NCBI RefSeq assembly: GCF_003086295.3
Contig: NC_092051.1
Span: 23,059,940 to 23,123,939 of the forward strand
Source of the DNA: Arachis hypogaea
Lineage: Eukaryota > Streptophyta > Magnoliopsida > Fabales > Fabaceae
Reading direction: 5' to 3'
Length of the DNA: 64,000 nt
Below, one piece after another: positions 45,771 to 58,778 of the stretch. The position numbers were made by a program, and so were the translations under genes. The stretch's first letter is position 1. Each line of letters opens with the position of its first letter. A model generated the notes under the pieces. It saw only the letters and a program-made list of their open reading frames with translations, had not been told where the DNA came from and made no database searches.

Positions 45771-48700
45771 GTCGTCCGTACGCAGGACCCCAATTTTCTA
45801 CAACATTTAGATTTTAGTTTTTTAAATCCCAATTTCCAATCATTCATTACTTTTTCTACAATTCTTTTCTTTCATTCTTAGATGGTTTTAAAGATCTTTT
45901 CACTAACTTTAATTTAAGATAAATTTCGTTCAATTCTGAACTCCGGACACCATGTTATGGCCCCTTCGAAATTGGCTAAAAATATGTTTTGCCAAATTCT
46001 ACAAATGTTCCTTTTGACCAATTCCTCAATCCAATTCAATTCAAACCTTTTCTAAACATACTCAACATACATTTGTCAAATTCTCTACCCTTTCTAACCA
46101 TTCCAATACCTAATCAATCGATTAAACCTTTATTATACACATTCATGCATCTACAATCCACAACCAAATTAAATTAATTATTCAACTCAACATCATCAAT
46201 TCATCAATCAGAACATAGCCATACTATCACTTACCTCAACTTACCAAGTAGAGAATTTCTCACCCTATCATGGCCTCCACCTTAATTTTCATATCACTTG
46301 CCATAATAAGCAATAATTCCACAATCTCATATCCAAACTCAACAACAATTTGCTTTACAATTCACAACAACTAACAATCGATATCCAACATATCACAATT
46401 TTCACTAAACCAAACAATCAACCACAACAATTCAACAATAATCCTAATTCCACTAGCCTAGAATTTTATTTCACATTACATGGTATTTATCCGAAACTTA
46501 AATTGGTACCTTAATGTCGCAAATTTCAAGCTTCCAAACTTCCCCTTCTAAATTCCACCAAGTCAATCTTCTAATCACTCAATCTAACACTATATTATAC
46601 AATTTGGCACAATGTCAAAACTAGAGCTCATATAAATTGATGAACCAAGAGAAAAAAAAAGAGTTCTTATCTTTACGCACTAAAATTAGATAAAAACCAC
46701 CAAGAACACAAGTTAGAGAACTTCTATAACATCAAAATCACCAAAAATTCTCAATACCCAAGCTGAAAATGCAAAATCAGATTTAAATGAGAAGTTGGAG
46801 CTGGGATTTCAAATTACTTACTAAACTAATTAGATAGAATTTAAGAGGAGGAGATAGGCTTCACATGGCCGCAAATGCTACAGCGATCGGAACTCCAGAG
46901 TAAAAGTTATGAGCAAATGAAAATGGTGATGAATAGTAGGGTTAGGGCATTCTCTCCTCTCTTCTCTTCTCAACTGCTCCCTCACTCTCCTTAATGAATT
47001 GTGGGTGAAAAGTGCTAAGGGTGAGGGGTTATATACCTAGGCTTGGGCCCAAGTGTGGCCCAACTCAAGTTCTTAGCTCTTTGACCCAAAACCTTTAAGA
47101 TAAGTGCTTGGGCTTTTATTCTAAATATTTTTCCTTATCATTTTCATATTTTCAATTTTCTCACTCGCAGTACGTACAGATTTAAGCTGGTACAAACAAT
47201 TTTAAAATTGGTACACGTTTTTTCTAAAATAATTATATTTTTGCGCTCAATTTAATTTTCTTAAATTTAAATTTTACCGTTAAATTTCTAAATTATAGAT
47301 TCTAATATTTTTACATATTTCGGGCATCTTAATCCAATTAATGTACTTCTAATTAATCAATTTACTAGTTAATTTTTTTTGGATCTTATAGATAGCATGT
47401 AATTTTTTTTCTCTTACCATTTCTTTAATTCTTGTGCTACCATATTCTACTTTTGATTTCATATATTTTTCTTAGAAAAAAAAGTCCTTTAAGATTTTAT
47501 GCAAGAAAAAACAGACAAGAAAAAAAAGAAAAAATCACAACTATGTAAGTTCTCAAATAATAGAAGTTGTGTTTTTATTGAATGCTTGAGGTGTAGCTGT
47601 GAGATGATTTCGATGTATTTCAGGTTCAAAGAATAAGAAGAATCATTGAATGAACTAGCTCCTGTTTAAGAAGGAATAATAGATAATAATCCTAAAGGAC
47701 AAATGATTGTTCTTCAGAAACAGACTCATTCTCAATCAAAACCACTAGACATGTGAATTTTTCAATTCACTTTCAATGTTCTATTCATTAAGTTAATTTG
47801 CACCTAAATGTTTACTCCATACTAACTTTTTCATTTTTGTTTTCTTTAGAGTTTCACTTCAATTATTTACACCTCCTTCAAAAACACCTATCTCAAGTCC
47901 TCCCCAAACTCAACAAACTGCTGAAAAGTCTTCTGGAAAGGAAGATATAGAAGAAGAAATTATTAATGCGTAAGTATCACTTAAATTTATTTTCTAATAT
48001 TTTTGGTGTATTTGATTTGTCTTTCGGTGTATTGCTTCTAATTTGAGGTGCACATAGTGTTGTTGTCCTCTTTTTATTATAACTAGGCAATAGAATATTG
48101 ATTTTGTCTATTTTAAGGGACTTTGTTAATGTATTTGTTGTAACTAGCCCATAGAAATTTGTTGTAGTGCTTCTGGTGTCATTTTGTGAATGTTTTATTG
48201 AGTTGCTTGTCTTTTTAAATAGCGATGTATTTAGTTTATCTTTCGGTGTATTTCATGTGAATTGAGGTGCACTTGGTTTGGTTGTATTAACTTAATTCCT
48301 TTTCTATAATCCTGCAGTCCTCCACAACCTTAACAACCTGATGCAAAGTCTCCAACAGAGGAATATACCGAAGAACAACTTCAACAACCTTAACAAAAAT
48401 CTCATGAGAAGGTAGCTCCTACTAATGTATAAGTTCTACTCAATAAAATTCTTTTTCAATGTTTTCTATGTATTCTTAAACTATTTTATGTGTCACCATG
48501 CAGTCATCTACCGGCTCAAGCCATGAATGATGGAATAATGTTGGTCGCCAATGCTGCATTGAAGAATAACTTTTCTACACCATCATTTAGTCTTGGCTTT
48601 TCTCAATGAAGTGAGGAAGTTACATTTACTCAAGAGGGTGAACCAACAGCTAACAAGAAAAAATCTCAAGACAACTTAATATTAGTGAAAGAGTTGGTTG

Positions 48701-50264
48701 AGGTCATAAATACTAAGATTGCAACAGCATTAAATTATGCTAAGCAAAAAAGTCTATCACCAGAAAAGGTGTAGCCTACACGGAGCTTTCTTGACAAGTT
48801 CAAAATCCTGTGAGACAAAAGAAAATAACAGACGATCTCAAGGAGAAATGCTTTCATTGGATAACAAATATCAAGACTTATGATGATGAAACCTGGAAAT
48901 AACTAGAATGCACTTTAATTCTTTAAAAGCCAAATTAGATACCGAAAATCTGGTAATACAATAATAACATTAATGATTTTCTTATGAGTTCTTGTGCTGT
49001 ATATGTATTAAGTTTGGGTTTTTGTTTTCATAGGTTGTCTCTACAATGTGTCAAATTTTGAACAACAAAAATTAAAAAATTTGAAAAACTTATATACTGT
49101 CTCCCTCTAATATTATGGTAAGCTGTAGTACATTGAAATTTCGATGTATTTTTAAAATATATTGTTTGTTGTAACTGTTTCTTTCGGTGTATTATACAAA
49201 TTTTGCAGAATGCCACATTGGCAAGTCATTAAGGCAAGTTCATTCATCCAAAAACTAACAAGCCCTTCCAGATTAAAGACAATCAAGACTACATCCCGTT
49301 TTTAGACAAAAAAAGGCTTGCATCCCATCCATTTGTAAGCTTTTATTTATAAAACTTTTTAAGTAATTTTTACATTAGGTACCAATTAAACTAAAAAATT
49401 ATTCTATCTGGCCAAACGTCAGATATTTATCCCATTTTGCTATGCGCAGCATTGGTGGATATGAATGGCGGATGTTGAAAAGAAGAAATTTCATGTCCTT
49501 GACCCATTAAACAAAAAATTTCCTTCGAAAGACAGAACAGAAGTTAATAAATTTGTTATAATTTGTTTATCTGATACAAATTTCTGTTTCTCTATAAATT
49601 CTCTTGTTTTTGTGTGCTTTAAATAAGGTGCACTAGTAGTTCTTTGTGTGACGTTATCATTTATTCATTTCGATGTAATTTAGTGTTGAATATAGAGTTT
49701 CTTATACTTGACTTGTTTTTATTTTTAAGGCTTCATAATTTCACAAATGAGGGTGTTTGCCGGAGAAAAACCTTTGATGAACAAGGATAAGAGTGTCAAA
49801 GCACCATATGTCAACATCAATGGGCAACGAACAAAGTATCAAATCTTTCTATTTAATAAATTTTACTGTGCTTTTGTTATTGTTCTATTTTAATGTGTTA
49901 TTTTATTTTTATTTTTAGATGGGATTATGCAATATATGTGATAAAATGGCTAGAGATAATTGATCCAAAAAAGATCAAAAAGGAAAAATATTCATGGAAG
50001 AATCGAAAACAGGTAACTATCTTTAAAAATAGAAACTCTCTATTACTAAATTAACGGAGTTTAATAAAGAAATTTCTTTAAACTGTAGGGGAACAAGTTG
50101 ATCATTTCAGAATCGAATATGCTTCACTCGTTTTATTTGACGAAATGAATCAACTCAGAGATAAAGCCAATCAAGAATCTGAAGCCATCAAATTCTCCAA
50201 GCCATCTATTTCATTATTAAGTCCTTACTGTATATTGGAATCAGGAGATATTGATAGTAAATAG

Positions 50265-51063
50265 TTTGAATATTGTAAATTGTTAAGAATTTTTATATTG
50301 GTTGTGTACTGAATTATTTGTGTAATGTATAATTCAAATAAACACATACTTTGTATCTTTGTAAATATTTAATTCAAGCCTTACATGAATTTTTTTTTGC
50401 AAAATTAAACTTTTATGAACATGTTTGTTCTGTATTGAAACGATGTTAATATGAATGAATCCAGGTACAAAAAAATATAGGAAAAGAAGAATAAATTCTA
50501 TAATACACCAAATTACTTCCCGAAAACACCAAAAATTATTCAAATAAATACTGAATTCTATAGGTTGAAATTCTACATTGCCTAAGTATTGAATTGTTTC
50601 TGTACTGTATATTCAAAACAAATAAATCCCATCAAATAATTGAAGAAACTAATTTTAAAACAACCAGCAATATGGTAAAATAGAATAAAACAAGAAAATA
50701 TAAACACTAAACCTCATTTCTAGAAAAAAAAAGAACATTACGTAGATTACACTGAAATTATGTCAAATAACAACGAAATGGATTCATAAAAATACCAAAA
50801 ATCTATCTTATTCTCTTAAATCTTTGAACCATAATATATCTATGATAATGACTGAAATTTGACTGCACCACTGAACCATCATAAAAAAGGTTCAACAGCA
50901 AAAAATAAATCATATGTTAGCAAGACTATTAACATGCACAAACTCAATTTCTCTTGTTTAAAGAACATCACTTTTAACTCACTTAGAGCTTTCTTTTTCT
51001 TTTTCTTTGCAGTATTTGCAATTTATTTTTCGGACTTCTTCTTGTTCTCACCTGTGGAGGGCT
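50265..51063. other. Spacer between convergent Ulp1-type and FAR1-like genes
   Basis: AT-rich, with element-typical words (cgaaaacaccaaaaatt) but no gene. The two genes of the Mutator-like element converge here. Confidence 0.6.
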
Positions 51064-51681
51064 TTAAAGCTCATTAATATCTTCCAATGAAGCATCGTCG
51101 TGAGATAACGAACATTTTTCTTTTCTTTTGCTTTTGTATTCTTGCATCTCAACCATAGCATTATCATAAGCGAGGTGCAGAATCCTAGTCAACTCCTTAG
51201 ATTCTGATGCAAATTCACAAATATTTTGTGACCGAAACACCAAATCATCAAATCTCATACTTATTGGCTCCAATAGAGACTCGTCGTGGCTGCTCTTGTG
51301 TGTGCCTCTTCTTTATGTTCTTACTCCATCGTTTCAATATATATATCTTGGTGACACTTTATTTACTCGCTCAAAGCTTAACACTCTCTGAGAGTGACGG
51401 CACAATATCCCTCTTGACTCGAATAATAAGTAGTGGAATTTAACTTCACAAGATATTGCATCTTATGTAACCGTAAACTTGTTGAATATTGAGTTAAAAA
51501 CCTATTCTACAGCTTCATACACCGTATAACCTAGAGCAAACTGCGTTGATCTTGTGATATAATTTACCTTTTCTCTAAATTATGCTTGGACTTTCCTGCA
51601 CTTCTAATGAGTATACACATGCTGAAATTGAGCTTCTATTGAGGATTTTATTGCACACGGTATGAAAATCTGCAGCATCTG

Positions 51682-51683
<2 letters not shown>

Positions 51684-51734
<51 letters not shown>
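51684..51734. repeat. (TC)n microsatellite
   Basis: About 24 CT repeats within the FAR1-like pseudogene. Confidence 0.95.
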
Positions 51735-51736
<2 letters not shown>

Positions 51737-53035
51737 ACTACTTCCTAGAAAATTATCATACTATTTGATGAATTGGATAAGTGAGCTATTGTGCGTAATA
51801 AAATTGTTAAAATAAGCATGTATGCTATCGCTCCTTTGTGTGCTTCTCATCTCGATCTAAAAGTAGTGATCAAGATAAATTAAAATCCATAAATGACGAT
51901 CTTCAAAAAATTCTGAAAAATCAGAAAACACCTAAATTAGAACCAAAATACACCAAAAGACATACCGTTTGACACCTCTGCTACATAAGAAAAATACATA
52001 AATATCCACACACTAAAAGTAACAACATCAGTTAATCCGAATAATGACACTATTACATGAAAGCCACTTGTTGTCCCCAACACCATACTTCATCAGAAAA
52101 TCATTCTAATTCCTATCAAATTATTCTTTTGTAAAAGAGTTCCAAATAACATGACTCATCTCGTGTCAATTTTTTCGTGTTGCTTGTAGCCATTTAATTT
52201 ACTTGGTATCTTCTTCACAATATGTCAAATACACCACTGGTGAATTGTTTTGGGCATACAAGCCTCAATAAGCCTTTACATCGTTGTGCATTGATCGATA
52301 AGAATGCCTTTCGGAGCATTTTCTCCCATGCAACGAAGCCAACATTCAAATAACCATTTGGATGATTGAATATCCTCGTTTTTCATCAAAGCACATCTCA
52401 GAAGTGTTGACTGACCGTGGTGATTTACCCCAACAAAAGAACAAAAAATCAGATTATACCTGAATACAACGACACAGAAACAAATCATATATACACCGAA
52501 AAACTATCTATATACATCGAAAGTATTTCAAATTACACATAAACTAGAACAACATATTACCTGTTTGTAATTTAAGTGGTATCAAATGAAATAACATCTC
52601 CAAAATACTCACAAGCAGCTTTGCTTTTTGTGTCGGCCCAAAAAGCAATCTTAATTAACTGATCAACCTCAAGTTAAAGCTCGATAAAGAAATTCTGATT
52701 CTTTTCTTTCATTTTTAATAAGTATTTTTCAAATTCTTTTGCATCCTCTAGTTCTAAGATATTATGCACTTCTCTTGTGATGTAATTTCTCACATCTTTT
52801 TCATTAAAACTTAATTCACGATTACCCTTGCTGCTACGACAAATGATTGATATGTTTTGCTTGGTCTGATTTCGGCTTCCTCACTACAAGAAAAATGGAA
52901 CTTAGCAGCCAAAAATTGCCGGCATTTTTTCAAATTGCTACAAATTGGTTGAATTGGTGCGGTTCTTATTGCAGAAATAAGCTCTGCTCCAATTGATTTT
53001 GACTTGAGGCGGTTTCAGGCCCTAACCGCAGTAAA

Positions 53036-54830
53036 TAACCTTGTGTGGATGGGGGAGGGGTTTCGTTTCACTAAAATACCCAAACCCAAACAAAAATTAA
53101 TAGGCGTCTTCACCTTTTGCACGAACCCCAGCAGAGCAACGGCGCCAATCACTGGTCTCCTTCCCCCGCTATCGTGAATCTTTCCTCCGTCAGTTCCAGT
53201 TTTCACGCCGGTGTCGTCGTTCTTCCCCATCACTGGTCTCCTCCCTCCGCCGTGTAGCTCCCGCCTGCGAAGGTAATGGAGAAGGGGTCATCCAAGTCTT
53301 CTACTTCCGCCATGCACGTCCGTGACATCGTCGGCGTCCTCCCCAGCCATCCGTCCCGGTGTCGTCGTCGGCAGCCTTCCCTCCTTGCCTTGTTGTGAGT
53401 TGCAGATCGGCCCCTCTCCCCTCAATCTCGTACGTTCTTCTCCCTTATCCCAATTTAATTTTAGTGGCTATTGATAAATTAATTTTGCATGAATTTTATC
53501 TCTATGCCTTCTGAATTTTGGTTCGAACAACACTGATCGATTGATTTTGCCCAAATTTTTCTTTCCCAAATTAACATTCTGATTCAATTTTTTTCCAATT
53601 TTTGAACCCTCGAATCTTGATATTTTAGTGTGTATTACTTCGGCTCATCACTGAATAAAACTAATAAGGAGAAAGACCTCCTTCTTGAACCCAGGGGTGG
53701 CCTGGAAAATACCAAGCCTTAATGTGTATGTATGAATATCTGAATTATTGTGCATTGTGAAAAAGGATGAAGGGCAAACTTGGTAGCTTAATTGAGTACT
53801 GTTTTTGAGTTTTATTCTACTGTTGATTATGCCTAAATGGGTGTATTTGTGTTTGTATGTGTGTGTCTAAGAGATTTATGAAATAGTTTTTGTGAGGCAA
53901 ATTATTTTAGTATCATATCATAATATCAAAACTTAGAGTATATCTCCCCACGTAAGTTTGAGCGGAGTGTTAAGAGTATGTTAGTCATTATGATTATTAT
54001 TTGGTTAACTATTTTAGTTAAGATTGCACTCTAATTGTTGGTGCTTCCCTGTTTAGTTGGATAGTTTATAACCCTTATATTCGAAATACCATTCAAAGTA
54101 TTATTTTGAAATACCATTCAAAGTTATAGACAATTTATAAATAATAATTTCATCAAATAGTTTGTGGTTTTATTTTAAAAGGTTAGTAACCTTGAAAAGC
54201 AGCAGGAAAAAATAAAAGTGAAGAAAAAAAGTAGAATCTAAGCATTTGATACTATAATTTGGTTTGACAGTTGGACAGTTTCTAATTGTATAAATACCAC
54301 CTGCACTTCTCTGTTTAATTTCCCTTCCTCCTCAGTTTTTCCTCACTGTAAGTAATCTAAATGAAGGCTTGGTCAGTTGGTACTCCTTTCAACTTCACCT
54401 AAAACTATTAATCTGCATACCAGAATTTTGCATTTGGCAAAATAAAACCTTCGAAATGTTTTTCATTCTATAATAATCAATAAAGTACATAAAACTTGCT
54501 CTAATCACAGGAGTACCTAACCAAGTATTACAACTTATAAGTAAAATGTCAAAATCCTACTGAAGTGTGGCAAAATGGCCAAAAAAATTTTTTATATAAT
54601 AAAAGAAGGAGGAAATAGAGCATTACATATTACCAATGATTCTTTGACAGGTTCTAAGGGCTAATTTGGACTTAAGAGAAAAGAAATAAAAAGAAAAAAT
54701 AATATCACCATGCCCAATTTGATATACTCATTGCTTGGGATAGTAATAAGGGTAGTTGTTCATTATCACAAGTTGGGTTAGGATACCAAGTTGATCTTTC
54801 TTTGCAAAAGAAGTTGGATAAGGAACATGT
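53036..54830. other. CACTA interior without recognised gene
   Basis: 53100-53450 is GC-rich and leader-like (ccgtcagttccagttttcacgccggtgtcgtcg), possibly the promoter/5' UTR of a captured gene; the rest is AT-rich and intron-like. No protein could be assigned. Confidence 0.45.
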
Positions 54831-54832
54831 CC

Positions 54833-55012
54833 TTAAGCTGCATAAGGAGAAGGTACAGTGGGAGGGCTTTGATAAGAAGGGTATGATGCTATAGTTTGTG
54901 GGTAAGTGTAACCAACTGGTAGGGTAGTACCAATATGAGTTTTTACAGGTTGCACATATCCTGAGGCCATAGGTAAGGCTGCCATTGGAACCACTCCTGG
55001 AGAAAATGATGC
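54833..55012 (-). pseudogene. Captured C-terminal exon of a proline/tyrosine-rich protein
   Basis: On the minus strand an acceptor-like ...ctagttag precedes an open frame, 55012 to the TAA at 54835-54833: about 59 residues rich in Pro, Tyr, Val and Ala (SPGVVPMAALPMASGYVQPV, then GYTYPQTIASYPSYQSPPTV, ending SPYAA). It resembles the tails of C2-domain SRC2-like or similar plant proteins, but the family is not certain. No upstream exons are recognised, so it is likely a captured fragment. Confidence 0.45.
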
Positions 55013-56570
55013 CTAACTAGTTTTATTCTTGTGCGAATCAGGATATTTTACCATTATATTCCTCCCCTACCATCAACCAAAAATAATAATACATGGCAAC
55101 AATGCTTACATACAACATGAATTGCAGGTATGATAAGAAATTCAGCTAACAAGGCTAGGTGAGCTAGGTAATTAATTTACAATGCAAGAAACATCAAACA
55201 GTATGAACTATGGTTACTAATATGCATGTATGGAATATTTTGCTCTCTCTTTTCTCATACAAAGAAGAAAAAAGCAAGTAAACTTGAAACAAGAACTCTA
55301 AGGCAAGTAAGGAGTACTGTAGCAATAAGATCAATGTATAGTATAGCATCTCCAAAAAGAAAAAAAAATATAGTATAGCATCAACACTAGTTATCTTTTT
55401 TATTTTATTTTGTATATTCTCTCAAATACTGACATTTCTCACAACTTCAATTTTACATCTTATACATATTCTTTTTGCTAGGTTATCGATGATGGGTGCT
55501 TTTCATTTTTGGAAATTTGTTTCAGAAACAGATAAAGTTTGCTGCCTGATCATGTGATTGATCATATGATTTTGGGGGTTGTTGAACTCAAGTTATGTGC
55601 TTCAGATTTTTTAACAATTGATTCACATTACTTGCATTTGACAAAGGTTAGTAAGCTTTTTTTGACCCTCTTTATCAGTTTTAAGAGCTTTTGTTCTGAT
55701 GAATGAGTATTGAATGGTAAAGATGCTTTTAATTAGTTTTGATAACACAATTTTGTTTCGTGCTCTTTGTGCTTGAAGTTCTAATGTGTTATAAAACTAG
55801 CAAGCTATGTCCATTTTAGCTGTTTATGTTCATTTTCAACATGTCCATTAACCATACTCAATTATATTTTGATGATTTAATTTGTATTGTACAATAAGAA
55901 AAATAAAAAGAAACAAGTGTTGGTGTAAGTTGAGAAATTATGTCTTTTCCTAAGATAGAAATGTTTCCTCTATTTGTTGTTGTCTTTGGGAATCTTTTGG
56001 GCTAAAACTCATGTCATGTCTTTATATATACTGATTCTTAAGATGGTAATGTGCTACAAGATTTTCTATCTTATGTGTTTTTGGGAGTTTCTTTTTGATC
56101 AATTGAACCATGTCTCATTCTTACATTATTAAGTAGTGCATTGCTTGTTAAGTTTTAACATCAATTGAACCATGCCTCATTCTTACATTATTTCTGAAGC
56201 TTAATTTTTCTATTGTAATTTACCCCTATTGGAATTGAGAAAAGAAATACACTATTTTCTTAGTTGTTGTTGTTGATGGCAAAGGATCTGTAATGTATTA
56301 CACAAGTCTAGATAAATACCACTGGTTTAGTAGCTAATGCCTGAAAAAAATTGAAAATGTGTCAAGGTTAGTAGCATTCATGTTATTCTTATAGTCAATC
56401 CTAGTTCTAGTTCTGCTTTCTAGATGGTTTTTAGCCTAAGCCTATGTGTTTAAAGAAAATGGAAAAGAAGACTACTGACTTTCCATTTTTCAATATTCAG
56501 TTTTATCTACGTGTGACATGCATCTTTTGTTCTTTAAAGTGTGATACTTCTGAAATATTTGTTTGCTGCA
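55013..56570. other. CACTA interior, intron-like
   Basis: Mostly AT-rich. A stretch at about 55530-55650 has a short open frame (DHVIDHMILGVVELKLCASD) ending at a donor-like aaag|gttagt, perhaps another captured exon, unidentified. Confidence 0.35.
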
Positions 56571-57289
56571 TAGCTTGGAAGTGGTTACTAACTTATTATC
56601 AACTAGGCTTTTTCTTTTGAATGCTAAGGTGCTTATCATTACTCCAACTATATTGCTCAGAAATTTGAGGCACAATTTTCTCAAACTTGATATGATTAAG
56701 CTTTTAATAATGGATGAGTGCCATCATGCTAAGGATAGAGACCCTTATTCCTGCATAATGAAAGTAAGTTTATAATATTAGCCATTTGTTGTAATGTTGG
56801 TCATTTTGATTTATTAAATACGACTGAAATAAATTTGAGATTTTTTCTTTAAATAAAATAATTAAAACCAATCTCAACAAGCTAGTGTAATTTGGTGAAA
56901 TAATTTGCTGTCACCTTTGCAAGATTTGATTTAATTTCATGCAAGAGCTCTATTATAGGGAATTGAACTCTTTATCTCTGACCTCCCTTGAATTTTTGGG
57001 ATGACTGCATCTCCGATTAAGTTAAAAGGTATACAATTATAATATTTTTGTCTCTTAGCATTTCAATTTTTTTTAAAAAAAATAAGATAATCAATAATGT
57101 CACTTATTCTCTAATTTTAAACTTCCTTAACTTTTTTTCCTTTTTCACTTTCTTGGTCCAGTTGAAAATTCTGAATACACCTTTTCTGTAAATATGCGTG
57201 ACCTAATGACTCTAATGGACTCAAAGGTTGCTTTGGATTTTGTACCTCTAATACACCCTGCCTATACTATGAATATTGACATTCCTTGA
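56571..57289 (+). pseudogene. Captured Dicer-like (DCL2-type) helicase fragment, two exons
   Basis: Exon 1, about 56571-56763, encodes VLIITPTILLRNLRHNFLKL, then DMIKLLIMDECHHAKDRDPY and SCIMK, ending at a gtaagt donor. DECHHA is the helicase motif II (DECH) of plant Dicer-like proteins, and the following DPYSCIM matches the DCL2 type. Exon 2, about 57161-57289, after a tccag acceptor, gives MRDLMTLMDSKV and DFVPLIHP, matching the next part of the helicase region, and ends in TGA. An intervening exon of the normal gene is missing, and nothing of the RNase III, PAZ or RNA-binding parts is present, so no Dicer function is possible. Carried inside the CACTA element. Confidence 0.75.
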
Positions 57290-58778
57290 GGCCTTATATT
57301 GATGCTAGAATATTCTAATTTAAAATGTGACTAGAATAATTTAATTCTATCTAATAACTCTTTTGAGTTTCATTTTAGTATTATCAGTTGATCTTGTAAT
57401 ACATACTTTATGGATTATTTCAAAGTGGTTTGACTTTCAGAAATTTTTTTTTAATTTTATATAGCAGATTGTGGCAGTTTCAAACTGCCACAATTTTTTT
57501 TTAAACCAGCGTGCAGGATAGCGGCGGTTATAAAACCGCCACAATTTTTAAAAAAACCTATTTACCAAATAGCGGCAGTTCTGCAACCGCCGCAAAATCA
57601 ATTATGTGATTTGCTATGGTTGTGCCAGCGGTTTTCTAAAACCGCCGCAAAATCAAATCTCCACCCCCTAATAGGCAACGCTTATGAAACCGCTGGAATT
57701 TCGTTTCGCGACGGTTAAAAACCGCCGCAAATTCCTAAAAAAGCCGCCGCTATTCGGCATGTCTCTTGTAGTGGCTCCTTATTCTCAATCGTACGTCGTA
57801 CAGACATGTTTAATTTCCTGTGTTGTTTAAGCATCTCTGCTTGATTTGGACAGTATGGATGTAAATGATGCAACACAACTTTCGAAATGATCCAAACACC
57901 AACGTCCTTCAATATATGTATATAAATTTTTGCAGGATAATTTAATCCAACTAAGGAATCTGTCTTTTCAGTTGGAGATATGTTCGATTTCCATTTTTCC
58001 TCTCTGATACATGTAATCAATGGGTTCATAATTTCATTTCCCTTCTTATTTGCGTTCTGAATTTTTGTAGAAAAACCTACAAATTTAGAATAATCTTTGT
58101 AGAATTTTTCAGCTTCTTCAAGCATGTTAAAAGTCATCCCAGCCTTTGGAACGAGTTGCTCATCAACATCACGTAGAAACTGAAAATACACCAAAATTGT
58201 TCCAAAATATACCATATTAAAATCTAAAATATACCGAAACTTTGAACGAAATAGATTCATCAAAATAATAAAATCAGATTCAGAACTCGTACATTACATT
58301 CAAATTCAAACCATTAACCATGAACAACAATTTTCACAAACAAAAAGAAAATTATTCAACTACAGAATCATAAACAACTAACAAACTACGTTAACTAGAT
58401 TCAAATCACACCTCACAACTTGATTCGATTCAACACAATAATACAATTTGGCCTGGTTAAATTGAAAGTCCGAACCTAAAAGTATATCAAAAGATTATAA
58501 AAATATACCAATTTATAAACAGAAATACACCGAAACGAGAACGGAACCGATTCATCATAATAATAATTCAGGTTTAGAACTCCTACATTACATTCAATTC
58601 AAACCATCAACCATGCAATAATTTTCAAAGACAAAAACAATATTATTCACCTATAGAATTAAACTACTAACAAACTACATTAACTAGAATCGAACCACAC
58701 CTCAGCCACTTGATTCGATTCAAAACAATAATCGACTTTGCTCTGGTTCAATTGATAGTCTGAACTTGAATCATTCAT

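Larger units (their letters stand above)
42382..47390. mobile_element. Long LTR-like element (probable solo LTR) in the Ulp1-type gene
   Basis: Starts TGTAACACTC and ends GGATCTTATA, flanked by gataa (42377-42381) and gatag (47391-47395), with Ulp1-gene sequence resuming on the right. Without the nested hAT it is about 3.4 kb. TGTAACAC starts are typical of long Tekay/Del-type LTRs, and no coding region is present, so a solo LTR is the best reading. A non-LTR origin is not excluded. The right part (46840-47050) looks promoter- or transcript-like. Tandem 60-base repeats lie at 43604-43775. Confidence 0.5.
38677..50264 (+). pseudogene. Ulp1-type (C48) protease gene of a Mutator-like element, broken and interrupted
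   Basis: A multi-exon gene related to the plant Ulp1-protease family carried by some MULEs. N-terminal exons at about 38690-38870 (frame-damaged) and 38941-39430 (QELSEKNKEVVRNFQGKTL, KKIFILYIHICFLLSTTIDK) match the family's N-terminal region. Lys/Glu-rich repeated exons follow (39704-42120). The C48 domain lies at about 49430-50264: HWWI with the catalytic His, then MADVEKKKFHVLDPLNKKF with Asp, NINGQR for the Gln, and DYAIYVIKWLE where the family has D-C-A. The catalytic Cys codon TGT is TAT (Tyr). Last exon EQVDHFRIEYASLVLFDEMN, stop 50262-50264. Stops such as TGA after HWWI also kill it. Two LTR insertions split it (40498-41980, 42382-47390). Confidence 0.82.
52882..57773. mobile_element. 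CACTA element carrying gene fragments (Pack-CACTA)
   Basis: 4892 bases, with left end CACTACAAGAAAAATGG and right end ...TCTCTTGTAGTG as inverse termini. It splits the FAR1-like gene, whose sequence resumes on each side. The neighbouring triplets are cct and gct, so the 3-base target duplication is imperfect or ambiguous. Subterminal repeats of the type aaccgccgcaa/ttgcggcggtt are numerous at 57470-57760, and gcggtt/aaccgc words lie at 52960-53035, as expected for transposase binding in CACTA elements. No transposase is encoded. The interior holds fragments of a Dicer-like gene and a proline-rich protein gene. Confidence 0.9.
51064..58778 (-). pseudogene. FAR1/FHY3-like Mutator transposase gene, copy A, split by a CACTA element
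   Basis: The transposase gene of the Mutator-like element, related to FAR1/FHY3 proteins. Exon 1 starts at 58778 (MNDSSSDYQLNQSK). The FAR1 DNA-binding domain lies at about 58190-57774 (MLEEAEKFYKDYSKFVGFST, then KVVLHHLHPYCPNQAEMLKQ). After the CACTA insertion come RPSKTYQSF with frame damage, then the MULE transposase core at about 52488-52170 (FVGVNHHGQSTLL, ALMKNEDIQSSKWLFECWL, KGILIDQC), with stops in the following PTTIH/WCI region. A SWIM-like zinc region (GILCRHSLRVLSF) lies near 51400, and a C-terminal tail with KSKRKEK ends at 51064. Several stops and frameshifts: dead. Confidence 0.88.
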
